A stretch of 64,000 nucleotides of DNA from Acidimicrobiales bacterium (GCA_029263175.1 JAJCXZ010000077.1:85726-149725); one strand, 5' to 3'. Counted from the stretch's first letter, positions 26,349 to 35,667 are shown. Notes: a model not told the origin generated them from the sequence alone. Numbers and translations: made by a program.

Positions 26349-27185
26349 ATGGGCGAGATCGTCGTTACGGGTTTGGGTGTCGTTGCGCTCGGCGCGGCCG
26401 CCTACCTCTTGTACCGCTACCGCGATGCCGCGGCATCGCCCACGTCATCGCGCCCGCCGGCCGAGTCGGCCTCTGAGCGGTTGGCTGAGGCGGTCCGCAC
26501 GTTGGCGGCCACGCTCGCCGCCGGTTTCGTGGGTGGACTCTTGGTCGCGGGATTCGGCGGCCGACTCTTCATGCGGCTTGTCGCCGCCACGTCGAGTGAG
26601 ACTGTCCAGGGGCGACTCACGGAGGCCGATGAGGTCATCGGCGAAGTCACGTTCGGTGGCTCAGTGTTCCTCATCATGTTCTCGAGCAGCTTCGGCATTC
26701 TCGGCGGGTTCGCGTTCTACCTCCTGCGTCGATGGCTCCCGGCGAGGTCGATCGCCGGCGGTCTCGCGGTGGCTGGTCTCGGTGCGGGTGTGCTGGTGCG
26801 GCCGACGGAGTTTCTCGACCCGGAGAGCATCGACTTCGAGATTCTCGGCCCGGTCTGGTTCGCGGCACTGTTCGCCCTGGCGCTCATCGTGATGTTGGGA
26901 ACAGTGACAGCGACCCTCATCGACTCGTGGACGCCGCGTTGGCCGACCCCTGAAGTGTCACCAAAGGGAGTTGCCGGGCTTCTGCCGATTCTCATGCTGG
27001 GCGCGCTCGGGCCGGGACTTGTCGTGCTTGCACCAGTGGTGCTCGTGAAGGCCTTCGTTCCCAAAGGTCGCCTGGTGGCGGACGGATCCACGTTCGCTAC
27101 GACGATCCGCCTCGTACTCCTCGGCGCTGCTGTGGTCGGCTGGGGCTGGACGTTCAGCGCGGCCGTCGACATCGTGCGTAGATGA
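26349..27185 (+). CDS. Membrane protein of unknown function
   Basis: A 278-residue protein with about six or seven hydrophobic segments: one near the N-terminus, one at about 55-75, one at about 105-125, then a run from 140 to the end. No catalytic motif or known family is recognisable. I chose ATG 26349 because GGGGGA lies 4 nt upstream; an ATG at 26313 in the same frame has no such signal. It stands alone between the methyltransferase and the convergent nucleoside hydrolase. Confidence 0.65.
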   Translation: MGEIVVTGLGVVALGAAAYLLYRYRDAAASPTSSRPPAESASERLAEAVRTLAATLAAGFVGGLLVAGFGGRLFMRLVAATSSETVQGRLTEADEVIGEVTFGGSVFLIMFSSSFGILGGFAFYLLRRWLPARSIAGGLAVAGLGAGVLVRPTEFLDPESIDFEILGPVWFAALFALALIVMLGTVTATLIDSWTPRWPTPEVSPKGVAGLLPILMLGALGPGLVVLAPVVLVKAFVPKGRLVADGSTFATTIRLVLLGAAVVGWGWTFSAAVDIVRR

Positions 27186-27209
27186 TCGGCGGTCGAGGAT
27201 CCTCAGCGC

Positions 27210-28166
27210 CTAGCCACCCTTGGTGAGCCGATCGGCCAGCAACTCGACAACCCGGTCACCATTGACGCCAGTGCACACGTTCACGACCGGACGGCCTCGC
27301 CAGGCCGGCGGCGCGGCGTCGTCGGTGTCGCCCATGTTGGGCCAGGTCTTGCCGCGGCTGAAGCTTTCGGTTTCGACCCGTACCGGCCAGTGATCGGTGG
27401 TGAAGATGTCGGGTTCGAGGAGGTAGGCCACAGTCGACGGGTCGTGTACGTAGATGCCGTCGATGTTGTTGGTGGCCTCGAAGAAGGCCCGATAAAGCGG
27501 GATGGCTTCGGCGAGCAGTCGAGCACCGGGGTTCGAGGCCGCGGTGATGGTGTCGATGACTGCTCCGGGGAGGTTGACCTGGTGGGTCACATCGAGCCCG
27601 ACCATCGTGATCGGCCAGCCGGCGCCGAAGACGGCGTCCGCAGCTTCGGGATCGTTGTTGATGTTGGCCTCGGCAACCGGTGTTGCGTTGCCGGGGACAA
27701 GCGCGTTGCCGCCCATCACCACCACTTCATCGACGAGATCGATCAGGTCGGGATGGGCATCGAGCGCCACGGCCAGATTCGTGAGCGGGCCGAGGGCCAG
27801 CAGGGTGACCTCGCCGGGCCGGTCGGAGGCCAGGGTGTAGATCGTCTCGGCAGCCAACGCTTGGGTGACCTCGGTGGTCGGCGAAATGGTGCGGGTACCG
27901 CCGAGCCCGTTCTCGCCGTGCACAAAGGGCACTGGTCCTTTGAACGGCACCGCGATCGGGTCGACTGCGCCGGCCGAAACGGGGATATCGGTTCGGCCCG
28001 CGGTTTCGAGGATTGTCAGAGCGTTCCTGGTGGTGCGGTCGGTGGCGGCATTGCCGAAGATGGTGGTCAGCGCCAAGACCTCGAGTTCGGGCGAGGCGAG
28101 CGCCATCAGAATCGCCATGGCATCGTCGACGCCCGGATCGGTGTCGATGATTACCGGCCTGCCCAT
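27210..28166 (-). CDS. Inosine-uridine-type nucleoside hydrolase
   Basis: A 318-residue nucleoside hydrolase. The calcium-binding [10 protein letters not shown] motif is at residues 8-17, NLA-type ribose contacts ([10 protein letters not shown]) and the C-terminal HDPST histidine motif are present, so it should cleave N-glycosidic bonds of ribonucleosides to base and ribose. A TAGGGT box lies 6 nt upstream of the ATG, so the transcript may be leaderless. It appears monocistronic. With the Mo-hydroxylase it could feed purine-type bases into catabolism, which is only an inference. Confidence 0.92.
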   Translation of the reverse strand: MGRPVIIDTDPGVDDAMAILMALASPELEVLALTTIFGNAATDRTTRNALTILETAGRTDIPVSAGAVDPIAVPFKGPVPFVHGENGLGGTRTISPTTEVTQALAAETIYTLASDRPGEVTLLALGPLTNLAVALDAHPDLIDLVDEVVVMGGNALVPGNATPVAEANINNDPEAADAVFGAGWPITMVGLDVTHQVNLPGAVIDTITAASNPGARLLAEAIPLYRAFFEATNNIDGIYVHDPSTVAYLLEPDIFTTDHWPVRVETESFSRGKTWPNMGDTDDAAPPAWRGRPVVNVCTGVNGDRVVELLADRLTKGG

Positions 28167-28172
28167 GGCGTG

Positions 28173-28178
28173 ACCCTA
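28173..28178 (-). promoter_or_regulatory. -10 box (TAGGGT) for the nucleoside hydrolase
   Basis: On the minus strand TAGGGT is followed by CACGCC and the ATG at 28166, a 6-nt spacing. Confidence 0.5.
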
Positions 28179-28259
28179 GCGACCAGCGAGAGGGCCCCGG
28201 CCGGCTCAGTTCCACTGGACGACAGGAAGGATTCAGCGTACGTTCAGGAAGAGGCGACC

Positions 28260-28670
28260 GCGGAGGGCGTCGGTGGCGTGATAGCGGCATGGCTGACCGG
28301 CGGCATTGTCTCGCTCGGCTCGCTGGTCGGCTTTCTCACCGTGCTGGGCATCGCGGCCCGCAATGGCCTGATGATGATCAGCCACTTCCAGCATCTGGAA
28401 CGTGAGGAGGGGATGCCGCTCGGCCCTGAGCTGGTGATCCGTGGCGCCCAGGAAAGGCTTGCGCCGATCCTGATGACCGCCCTCACCACCGGACTCGCGT
28501 TGGTGCCACTGATCATCGCGGGTGACATCGCGGGTCATGAGATCGAGCATCCGATGGCCATCGTGATTCTCGGTGGGCTCGTCACCTCGACGATTCTCAA
28601 CCTCTTTGTGGTGCCGGACCTCTATCTGAGATTCGCCAAACCGCTGACTCGAACGCCGGTCGCCGGCTGA
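28260..28670 (+). pseudogene. C-terminal remnant of an RND efflux pump (CusA/AcrB family)
   Basis: From about 28266 the frame reads [20 protein letters not shown], then [42 protein letters not shown] and [18 protein letters not shown], which is the last part (about 135 residues) of RND heavy-metal or drug efflux pumps; whole pumps are about 1000 residues. The rest of the gene is not present upstream, where the nucleoside hydrolase lies on the other strand. The frame is open to the stop at 28670. It is a truncated relic with no plausible function alone. Confidence 0.85.
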
Positions 28671-29022
28671 CCAATTGTGGCGCTGTCTCCTCAGCGCAGG
28701 CAGGCCACCGGCCCCGGTGAGTCAGGTGATTTCGGTGCCGTCGGGGCGGTAGGTGGCAGCGACGGCCGGCGACAGCGATGGTTGAGGACTGCCACCGAGT
28801 TGGTCCCTCACGGAGTGCGGCGTGCATCCAGATGGGGATTGAGTTCTGAGGCATGGCGAGATGACCGATCACTCGGTTCACTCGCCGACCTCGAGCTCGC
28901 CATGAATGTCGGCTTCTCGAACCCACCCACCCGGGCGGCGATCGTTTCGGTCCGGGTGGTTATCCAACGATGAACTCGGTTGGGCTGCATCCAAACGACC
29001 ACCTCGTATCGTTTCTCTACCG
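28671..29022. other. 352-nt gap without a convincing gene
   Basis: No supported gene is seen. Short frames on both strands lack a start signal or family resemblance. The 3' part carries the promoter region of the FtsX operon: TATCGT at 29007-29012 lies 10 nt before the ATG. The segment next to the RND fragment may be further debris of the same deletion. Confidence 0.5.
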
Positions 29023-30141
29023 ATGATCTTTCTTGCACTCGCGGAGATGCTCCGCGCCAAGGCCAGGTTCGGTCTGGTGATCTCCGCGATCGCGATGCTC
29101 ATTTTCTTGATTCTCTTTCAGCAGTCGCTCCAAGCGGGCCTGCTCACATCCTTTGTCGGGGCAATTCGGAATCAATCAGCGCCGGTGCTGGTGTACACCG
29201 TCGATGGTCAGCGTGTGATCCAGGGGAGCGTCGTCACCCCTGACCTCGAGGCTGCGGTGCGCGCCGACCCGGCCGTTGCAGCTGCGGGACGGATTGGGCA
29301 GGGAACTTTCACGGTTCGTGCTGATGGCGAAAGATTCGATACCTCGATCATCGGATTCGAGTCGCCCGCACTTGGGGCGCCGACGTCCTTGCTCAGGGGA
29401 AGGCTTCCGGAACTCGGCGAGGTGGTGGCGAGTGAGGCCAGCGCCGCCTCGGGATTCGACCTGGGCGAGGTCGTCACGGTGGAACCGGGCGGGTACACGC
29501 TCACCGTTGTGGGCCTGGCTCGCGATGTTCAGCTGAATGCCGGACCGACACTCTTCACGCCCTACGACTCATACGTCGAGGCCGTTCGCTCGGTGAACCC
29601 TGATGCGGGCGATCCGCTTCCCAACGTGCTCGGTGTGTCGCCGGTGCTCGGTACGAGCGACGAGCAGCTGGCGGCCACGCTGAACGAGATCTCACTGGAC
29701 ATTGACGCTTTGCCCCGGAATGTTGCCGCCGATGAAACGCCCGGTGTTGCTCAGGTACGACAGTCATTCCAGGTGATCTTTCTGCTGTATGGGCTTGTCA
29801 TCCCTTGTGTCACCGGCCTGTTCTTCTTGATCATCACCTTCCAGAAGAGTCGGGCGCTGACGCTTCTCCATGCGATCGGTGCTTCGTCAAGCCGGCTTGT
29901 CGGGTCACTTCTCGTCCAGGCTCTAGCGGTTGTGACCTTCGGCTTCGCAATCGGGGTCGCGCTCTATACCCCGGTTTCTTCACAACGGCTGGGAGGAATA
30001 CCTCTCAGGTTCGAGACCGAAGCAGTGATCGTGTGGGGGGTCGTGTTACTCGTGCTCGGACTCGGGAGCTCCCTTGTAGCCGCTCGCCGGGTACTCGCGA
30101 TCGAGCCGGCCAGTGCCGCTTCTGGAGGTTCGGGTCGATGA
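29023..30141 (+). CDS. ABC transporter permease, FtsX/MacB-type (first subunit)
   Basis: A 372-residue FtsX-like permease: one N-terminal helix (about 18-38), a large extracytoplasmic domain (about 40-250) and three C-terminal helices starting with FLLYGLVIPCVTGLFFLIITF. This topology is typical of MacB/LolC/DevC-type exporters driven by mechanotransmission. The ATG at 29023 was chosen because the conserved start is MIFLALAEMLRAK; the frame is open upstream without homology. The stop overlaps the next permease gene in ATGA. Together with the two following genes it forms a complete exporter core; no membrane-fusion protein is adjacent. Confidence 0.87.
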   Translation: MIFLALAEMLRAKARFGLVISAIAMLIFLILFQQSLQAGLLTSFVGAIRNQSAPVLVYTVDGQRVIQGSVVTPDLEAAVRADPAVAAAGRIGQGTFTVRADGERFDTSIIGFESPALGAPTSLLRGRLPELGEVVASEASAASGFDLGEVVTVEPGGYTLTVVGLARDVQLNAGPTLFTPYDSYVEAVRSVNPDAGDPLPNVLGVSPVLGTSDEQLAATLNEISLDIDALPRNVAADETPGVAQVRQSFQVIFLLYGLVIPCVTGLFFLIITFQKSRALTLLHAIGASSSRLVGSLLVQALAVVTFGFAIGVALYTPVSSQRLGGIPLRFETEAVIVWGVVLLVLGLGSSLVAARRVLAIEPASAASGGSGR

Positions 30142-31250
30142 GGCCCGCGCTCAAGGAACTGCGCCGCGAGCCGTCTCGATTCGTGGCCCCGACAGCCATC
30201 CTGACGCTGATCGCAGTCCTGCTGATGTTTCTCGGCGGGCTACTGGACGGGTTGATCCGGAACTCGACCGGGGCGGTCAACGCGATCACCGCGGATGTGA
30301 TCGTGTTCTCCGATTCCTCGCAGGGATCCTTCCTCCGAAGCCGGGTCGAGCCCGACATACGCAAGGAAATCGAGCAAGATCTCGACGCCGTTGTGGGCGG
30401 TCTCGGCGTCACCCTCCTGGGCGGTCGGATCCCCGGGAATGGCCCACGCGACTTGGCGAACATCGCCGTGTGGGGTTACGAGACGCCGATCGACGGAGTT
30501 CCTTCACCTCCAGGTGCGGGGATGGGCTGGGGCGACGAGCGACTGCAAGCCGATGGCGTCGAAATCGGCGATGAGATCCTGCTGGGACCGAGTCGTACTC
30601 CCGTGACGATCGCGGGATGGGTCGACAACACTGCGTACAACGGGCAGGCGTCCCTATGGGTCGACGTCGAAACCTGGCGCACCGTTCTCAACGCGAACCG
30701 TCCTGACGCGGCGTTGGCGGAAGGTGTCTTCCAGGCACTGGCGGTGACGGTGCCTTCGACCACAGCCGGTGAAACCGCGGCGGATGCAATCGTCCGAGTC
30801 GTTGACTCGGGTCTGTTGGTGCTCACGGTGGCAGAAGCGCGCGATGCAATCCCGGGAGTCACCGAACAGCAACAGACGTTCAACCAGATCCTCGGGGTCA
30901 CAGTCCTCATCGCCCTTGTCGTCGTGGCCTTGTTTTTCGCTCTCCTGACTGTTGAACGAGCGTCGCTCTACGCCGTGTTCAAAGCGCTCGGCGCCGGCTC
31001 CCGAACGATCTTCGGCGGGCTGATCACGCAGGCGATTGCCGTGACCATGATCGCGACGGCGATTGCCGCTGTGGCCGTGGTCGTGATCGACGCGGTGATC
31101 CCCCCGGGATCGATCCCGTTGTTCATCTCGCCGCGGCGCATCCTGCTGAGCGCTGTCCTGTTGTTCATCGCGGCCGCCGCCGGCTGCGGCTTTTCACTCC
31201 GTCGGGTCCTGCGTGTCGACCCGGCTACCGCTCTCGGAGGTTCCTCATGA
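30138..31250 (+). CDS. ABC transporter permease, FtsX/MacB-type (second subunit)
   Basis: A 370-residue permease with the same layout as its neighbour: helix at about 15-38, extracytoplasmic domain to about 250 and three C-terminal helices (FNQILGVTVLIALVVVALFF and following). It probably forms a heterodimer with the upstream permease. The ATG overlaps the upstream stop and its own stop overlaps the ATPase ATG at 31247 (both ATGA), so the three proteins are made in a coupled ratio. The exported substrate is unknown. Confidence 0.87.
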   Translation: MRPALKELRREPSRFVAPTAILTLIAVLLMFLGGLLDGLIRNSTGAVNAITADVIVFSDSSQGSFLRSRVEPDIRKEIEQDLDAVVGGLGVTLLGGRIPGNGPRDLANIAVWGYETPIDGVPSPPGAGMGWGDERLQADGVEIGDEILLGPSRTPVTIAGWVDNTAYNGQASLWVDVETWRTVLNANRPDAALAEGVFQALAVTVPSTTAGETAADAIVRVVDSGLLVLTVAEARDAIPGVTEQQQTFNQILGVTVLIALVVVALFFALLTVERASLYAVFKALGAGSRTIFGGLITQAIAVTMIATAIAAVAVVVIDAVIPPGSIPLFISPRRILLSAVLLFIAAAAGCGFSLRRVLRVDPATALGGSS

Positions 31251-31930
31251 TCACATCGTCACCCGCACTCGAGATGAACGAGGTTCGGAAGGTGTACTCG
31301 GTGGCAGAGACAGAGGTTGTGGCACTGGCCGACGCCTCGTTGACCGTCGCTCAGGACGAGATCGTCGCCCTCGTCGGGCCCTCCGGATCGGGCAAGACGA
31401 CACTTTGTTCGATCGCCGGCGGGATCCTGAGTCCGTCGGAGGGGACGGTGACGGTCGGCGGTGAGGACATAACGGGATATGACCGGCGTCGCCTCACTCG
31501 TTTCCGCCGGGAACGCGTCGGGTTCGTGTTCCAAAGTGTGAATCTGGTTCCGTTCCTCAACGCGCGGGAGAACCTGCTGATCGTGGACGAGTTCGGCCGG
31601 CGAGAGCGTCGCGAAGCCAAGCTCCGTGCCGATCGCCTGCTCGAGGAACTCGGCTTGTCCGATCGGGCGGCGAACCTTCCCGGGCAGCTCTCGGGCGGTC
31701 AACGGCAACGGGTCGCGATCGGCCGGGCGTTGATGAACCAGCCCAGCCTGGTGATGTTCGATGAACCGACGTCCTCGCTCGATACCGAGCTCGGCTCCCA
31801 GGTCATGGAACTGATCAGGACAGAGATGAAGTCCCGCGGAACCTCAGCCATCGTCGTCACCCATGACGATCGAATCACTCACTTCTGTGACCGCACGGTC
31901 GGGATCGTCGATGGCGTACTCGCAGCCTGA
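31247..31930 (+). CDS. ABC transporter ATP-binding protein, MacB/LolD type
   Basis: A 227-residue ATPase with every catalytic motif: Walker A GPSGSGKT (44-51), Q-loop VFQSVNLVPF, signature LSGGQRQR, Walker B LVMFDEPTSSLD and the switch histidine in VVTHD. It belongs to the LolD/MacB/DevA group that powers FtsX-type permeases, and the two permeases are directly upstream. Its last 20 nt overlap the next gene. The overlap suggests the downstream SRPBCC protein is made with the transporter. Confidence 0.93.
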   Translation: MITSSPALEMNEVRKVYSVAETEVVALADASLTVAQDEIVALVGPSGSGKTTLCSIAGGILSPSEGTVTVGGEDITGYDRRRLTRFRRERVGFVFQSVNLVPFLNARENLLIVDEFGRRERREAKLRADRLLEELGLSDRAANLPGQLSGGQRQRVAIGRALMNQPSLVMFDEPTSSLDTELGSQVMELIRTEMKSRGTSAIVVTHDDRITHFCDRTVGIVDGVLAA

Positions 31931-32390
31931 GGGCACCCCCAGTCCCCGCGCCCTGGTCGTGGAGATCGTGATCGACCGCAGCCCGAGCGAGGTTTGGGCC
32001 GATGTTCGCGATGTCGGATCCCATGTCGACTGGATGCACGATGCCGTGGCCATCCGGTTTCTCAGCGATGAGCGAGAAGGAATCGGGACCCGGTTCGAGT
32101 GCGACACGAAAGTCGGCCCGATTCGCCTGACCGACATCATGGAAATCACGTCGTGGGACGAGGGTCAGTTGATGGGGGTTCGACACGTCGGTCTGGTCGA
32201 AGGGATCGGCGAGTTCACCCTCGAAGAGATCTCTCCGGGCCGGACCCGATTCTCATGGGCAGAGGATCTGACATTCCCGTGGTACTTCGGGGGTCCTGTC
32301 GCCGGCGTCTTCGCTCGACCCGTGCTGAGACTGATCTGGAAACGAAACCTTCGCCATCTCAAGGCTCGCGTCGAGGCACGGCTGACGTAG
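31911..32390 (+). CDS. SRPBCC-family lipid/ligand-binding protein
   Basis: A 159-residue START/SRPBCC-fold protein of the polyketide cyclase/dehydrase type: LVVEIVIDRSPSEVWADVRD, then a central LTDIMEITSWDEGQ and a C-terminal helix VLRLIWKRNLRHLKARVE. Such proteins bind lipids or polyketides in a hydrophobic cavity. The ATG at 31911 lies inside the end of the ABC ATPase gene in another frame. It may bring a lipophilic substrate to the exporter, an inference from the overlap. Confidence 0.75.
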   Translation: MAYSQPEGTPSPRALVVEIVIDRSPSEVWADVRDVGSHVDWMHDAVAIRFLSDEREGIGTRFECDTKVGPIRLTDIMEITSWDEGQLMGVRHVGLVEGIGEFTLEEISPGRTRFSWAEDLTFPWYFGGPVAGVFARPVLRLIWKRNLRHLKARVEARLT

Positions 32391-32462
32391 CCGGTGACGC
32401 CGGCGGGGCTACCGGCCTACGGCGATGCAGGGAGGAACGTCGGCAGAGGCGGACGCCTCACC

Positions 32463-32468
32463 TACCGT
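32463..32468 (+). promoter_or_regulatory. -10 box (TACCGT) for the Gfo/Idh/MocA gene
   Basis: TACCGT is followed by GACGCC and the ATG at 32475. Confidence 0.5.
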
Positions 32469-32474
32469 GACGCC

Positions 32475-33470
32475 ATGACAATGATGCCGAGACCGGGGAA
32501 TCACGTGCGACCAGGTGTGGCGATCATCGGCCTCGGGATCATGGGCACCCGAATGATGGGGAGCCTCACGCTCAGCGACAAGTTCCGTCTTGTGGCTGCG
32601 TGGGACCCGAGCGACGACGCTCGCGACGCGGCGGCCGCCGACTATCCAGGGTTGGAGATTGTGATGGACGCGGCGTCGGCGATCGGCACCGCCGGGGTCG
32701 ACGTCGTCTACATCGCCTGCCCACCGGGTGCCCATGTCGAATACGCCCTCATGGCGGCCGACGCCGGCAAGGCGGTCTACTGCGAGAAGCCCCTGGGAGT
32801 GGATATTGCCGAGAGCGAGCAACTCGTCCAGATGGTCTCGGACCGGGAGGTCATCAATGCGGTCAACTTCCCCTTCGCGGCCGCGCCTTCCATCGACTTC
32901 ATCGAACGCGAGCTCGCCGCCGGAGCACTCGGAGACATCGTCGGAGTCGATCTCCGGCTTCACTTCGTGCCCTGGCCCCGAGGGTGGCAGCAGGAAGCCA
33001 CATGGCTCCGCCAGCGAACCGAGGGCGGATACGTCCGCGAAGTCGGATCACACTTCGTCTTCCTGATCGAAAGGCTGTTCGGTCCTGCCGCGCTGGTCGA
33101 GTCGTCGGTCGCCTATCCGCAAGATATTGACGCCTGCGAGACCCACTTCTCGGCCAGCCTCGAATGTGCGGGCATCCCAATCTCGATGAGCGGCAACTCG
33201 GTGGGGGTTGGCCCCGACGTTGTCGAGTTCATCATCTGGGGCTCCGAACGGTCCATCAAGCTGGACAACTGGGCCGAGGTCTCCGTCGCCTCCGGCGGGG
33301 ACTGGGAAGTGCAGGAGATCCACGGACCCGACCCGCGACAAGAGAACAACACCCGGTTCTTCGGCGACCTCGAGAATCTCATCCACGGCCGACCCAACAC
33401 GATTGCCACATTTGCGGACGCCCTCTCCGTGCAGCGGATCGTCGAGTCGATCCTTTCCGCCGACACCTAG
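32475..33470 (+). CDS. Gfo/Idh/MocA-family oxidoreductase
   Basis: A 331-residue NAD(P)-dependent oxidoreductase. The N-terminal Rossmann fold has GVAIIGLGIMGTRMMG, and the family EKP motif is in VYCEKPLGVDI. The C-terminal beta-sheet domain carries GGYVREVGSHFVF with the candidate catalytic histidine. Family members oxidise sugars, inositols or related compounds; the substrate here is unknown. ATG 32475 is 6 nt after a -10 box. It ends 1 nt before the stop of the convergent MDR gene. Confidence 0.87.
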   Translation: MTMMPRPGNHVRPGVAIIGLGIMGTRMMGSLTLSDKFRLVAAWDPSDDARDAAAADYPGLEIVMDAASAIGTAGVDVVYIACPPGAHVEYALMAADAGKAVYCEKPLGVDIAESEQLVQMVSDREVINAVNFPFAAAPSIDFIERELAAGALGDIVGVDLRLHFVPWPRGWQQEATWLRQRTEGGYVREVGSHFVFLIERLFGPAALVESSVAYPQDIDACETHFSASLECAGIPISMSGNSVGVGPDVVEFIIWGSERSIKLDNWAEVSVASGGDWEVQEIHGPDPRQENNTRFFGDLENLIHGRPNTIATFADALSVQRIVESILSADT

Positions 33471-33471
33471 C

Positions 33472-34497
33472 TCAGGCTCCCCGCGCCACGTCGACGACTA
33501 CCTTGGCGCGGGCGTGGCCGGTGCCGAGATAGCGCAATGCGTCGGGGACGTCTTCGAGCGACACTGTGCGGTCGATGACCGAACGAAGCTGGCCGGCCTC
33601 GACGAGGCGTAACAGTTCCTGGAGATCTTCCGCCGGCACGCGAGCGGTGAAGTCATGGAGGGTGCGTCCGCTCCGGATGAAGCGGATCTTGCCGGCGACA
33701 AGCCGGCGGAACGGGTCGAGCCAGGGATTGTCCTTCGGCCCGCTGATCATCACGTAGCGGCCGCCTTTGACAAGCGAACGAACACAGTCACCGAGCGAGC
33801 GATTGCCGACGTTGTCGAGAATTGCGTCGTACTGACCGCCGTCGACCCAGTCCTCGTTCGAGTAGTCGACAACACGATCAGCGCCGAGACCGCTCACCAT
33901 CTCGACGTTGTGGGTGCTGCACACTCCGGTGACCTCGGCACCCATCGCCGCCGCGAGTTGGACCGCGAATGTGCCGACCCCGCCGGCGGCGCCGTTGATG
34001 AGGACCCGCTGGCCCGGCTGGACCTGTGCCTGGTCGCGGAGTGCCTGGAGAGCGGTCACTCCGGCGACGGGCATGGCCGCCGCGTCGGTGAAGGAGACGT
34101 CGGGTGGGAGCAGAGCCAGCCCTCCGGGCTTCGCCAGCGTCCAGTCAGCAAAGCTGCCTTCTGCACGACCCATGACGCGGTCGCCCCGGGCAAAACCGCC
34201 GCCGTCGGCGCCGACCGCAACGACCGTACCGGCGACGTCGGCCCCGCGGATCGTCTGGCCGGGCCGCCGCAAGCCGGCGACGAGCCGGAGCAAGTAGGGC
34301 TTGCCCGTCATGAAATGCCAGTCGAGCGGGTTCAGCGATGCCGCTGCCACCCGAATCAACAACTGGTCGGCACCGGGTGACGGCTGGTCGATCGTGAGGA
34401 TTTCGAGCACGTCGGGCTGGCCGTATCGCTGGTGGGAGAGGGCTCGCATCGTCGGCGTACCTTCACCACCTGGATGCGTGCGTTGTACGTCCGTCAT
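33472..34497 (-). CDS. MDR-family NAD(P)H:quinone oxidoreductase / alcohol dehydrogenase
   Basis: A 341-residue medium-chain reductase of the zinc-free quinone oxidoreductase type: GADVAGTVVAVGADG, then the NADPH-binding GAAGGVGTFAVQLAAA and VVDYSNEDW. Zinc-binding cysteines of alcohol dehydrogenases are absent. Three starts are possible: GTG 34503, ATG 34497 and ATG 34449. I chose 34497 because TATGGT lies 6 nt upstream of it, matching other genes here; family resemblance begins at 34449 (MRALSHQRYG). Substrate unknown; a quinone or enone is likely. Confidence 0.85.
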   Translation of the reverse strand: MTDVQRTHPGGEGTPTMRALSHQRYGQPDVLEILTIDQPSPGADQLLIRVAAASLNPLDWHFMTGKPYLLRLVAGLRRPGQTIRGADVAGTVVAVGADGGGFARGDRVMGRAEGSFADWTLAKPGGLALLPPDVSFTDAAAMPVAGVTALQALRDQAQVQPGQRVLINGAAGGVGTFAVQLAAAMGAEVTGVCSTHNVEMVSGLGADRVVDYSNEDWVDGGQYDAILDNVGNRSLGDCVRSLVKGGRYVMISGPKDNPWLDPFRRLVAGKIRFIRSGRTLHDFTARVPAEDLQELLRLVEAGQLRSVIDRTVSLEDVPDALRYLGTGHARAKVVVDVARGA

Positions 34498-34503
34498 CCT
34501 CAC

Positions 34504-34509
34504 ACCATA
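34504..34509 (-). promoter_or_regulatory. -10 box (TATGGT) for the MDR gene
   Basis: TATGGT on the minus strand is followed by GTGAGG and ATG 34497, a 6-nt spacing that decides between the possible starts. Confidence 0.4.
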
Positions 34510-34578
34510 AGTCTCATCTTCGACCGGCTTGAGTGGTCGCGCGACACCGAACGCACATGGGTGGCCGGCGTGGCCGAC

Positions 34579-34584
34579 TACGGT
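34579..34584 (+). promoter_or_regulatory. -10 box (TACGGT) for the TIGR03086 gene at 34592
   Basis: TACGGT lies 7 nt before the ATG at 34592 and no Shine-Dalgarno is visible. Confidence 0.5.
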
Positions 34585-34591
34585 GCGCCTG

Positions 34592-35167
34592 ATGGACCCC
34601 CTCGAAGCCCTCAGCCAGTCAACTCGTGAGTTCGAAACCCGCCTTCGTCAGGTGACCGAGGATCAGTGGGATCGGCCAACACCCTGCACCGAGTGGAACG
34701 TACGTGCTCTGGTCAACCACATCCTGTTGGGGACTCGGATGAGTGTCCAGCTCCTGGCCGGTGACACACGAGCGGACGTGGTCGCCCAGCTTGGCGATGA
34801 CTTGATGACCGACAGTCAAGACCCCGTTGCCGACTTTCTCGCCCTCGCCACCGACATGCAGAACGGTTTCGCCACAGCTGGTGGGTTGGAAGGCACTGTC
34901 GACCACCCAATGGGCGAAATCCCGCGCACGATGTTCATCGGGTTCCGCATTCTGGACAACGCCACGCATGCGTGGGATCTCGCCCGTGCCATCGGCGCGG
35001 ACGAGACTCTGGATGCCGACCTGGTCAGCCGCATGTGGGACGACATCCAGCCAATGGCGGGCGGACTGGGCGCGCTGGGAATCTTCGGCGACAGCGCGTC
35101 AGGAGACGTCGGCGACGACGCGCCGCAGCAGACCCGCTTCCTCGACTTGGTTGGTCGCCGACCGTAA
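34592..35167 (+). CDS. TIGR03086-family (DinB/maleylpyruvate-isomerase-fold) protein
   Basis: A 191-residue protein of the TIGR03086 group: LSQSTREFETRLRQV, WDRPTPCTEWNVRALVNHIL with the first metal histidine, and DNATHAWDLARAIG with the second. Relatives are mycothiol-dependent isomerases or metal-binding proteins of unknown role in Actinobacteria. The divergent quinone oxidoreductase shares the upstream region, so the two may be co-regulated. A paralogue lies at 38476. Confidence 0.85.
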   Translation: MDPLEALSQSTREFETRLRQVTEDQWDRPTPCTEWNVRALVNHILLGTRMSVQLLAGDTRADVVAQLGDDLMTDSQDPVADFLALATDMQNGFATAGGLEGTVDHPMGEIPRTMFIGFRILDNATHAWDLARAIGADETLDADLVSRMWDDIQPMAGGLGALGIFGDSASGDVGDDAPQQTRFLDLVGRRP

Positions 35168-35253
35168 GGCGCTCTCAGTGCCATGAGCCAGGCGAGGCAT
35201 CCCCGAAATCTTCTACTATCGAACATCCGTAGTACAAGCGAGGGGAGATCAAG

Positions 35254-35667
35254 ATGAGCGAAGCGCCCTCAGGGGACCTCATGAAGCAGATGTCGGTGGC
35301 CGAGTGGACGATCGGCGGTGGAGCCGCATGGCTTCTCGTCGTCTGCTTTCTATTCGGGAACCGGATCCAATACGAGTACTTCGCGACGATCGCGACGATC
35401 GATGCGCTTCTCTCCATCTTCATCTTGCTGGCGATCTACGCCAAGCGCAGCGGTGGCGAATCCGCCTGGAACAGTCTCTACCCCGGGTCGCTCAACGCCG
35501 CCGGCGCGGCGCTCGTGATCATGACTGCTTTCGATCTGATCAACGGGTTGGCCAATGACTTCAGCCAGTCGGGCGAGTTCTACGAAGTGACGCTCTATTT
35601 CGCCGCGGCGGCCGTCGCGGCCGGCCTTTTCCTTCTCCGCCAGGAACAGCAAGCACCTGCCGCGTAG
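35254..35667 (+). CDS. Small four-helix membrane protein
   Basis: A 137-residue protein with four hydrophobic helices at about 18-36, 42-62, 80-98 and 110-128. No recognised family. GAGGGGAGA lies before the ATG, a good ribosome site. It stands alone between the TIGR03086 gene and the glycoside hydrolase. Function unknown. Confidence 0.7.
   Translation: MSEAPSGDLMKQMSVAEWTIGGGAAWLLVVCFLFGNRIQYEYFATIATIDALLSIFILLAIYAKRSGGESAWNSLYPGSLNAAGAALVIMTAFDLINGLANDFSQSGEFYEVTLYFAAAAVAAGLFLLRQEQQAPAA

Noticed and set aside
27390..28259. 5' part of the plus-strand frame leading into the RND remnant
   Set aside because: It is antisense to the nucleoside hydrolase; only the part after about 28260 resembles an RND pump.
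28597..28926. Minus-strand frame next to the RND remnant
   Set aside because: No ribosome site, no motif and arginine/histidine-rich composition typical of shadow frames.
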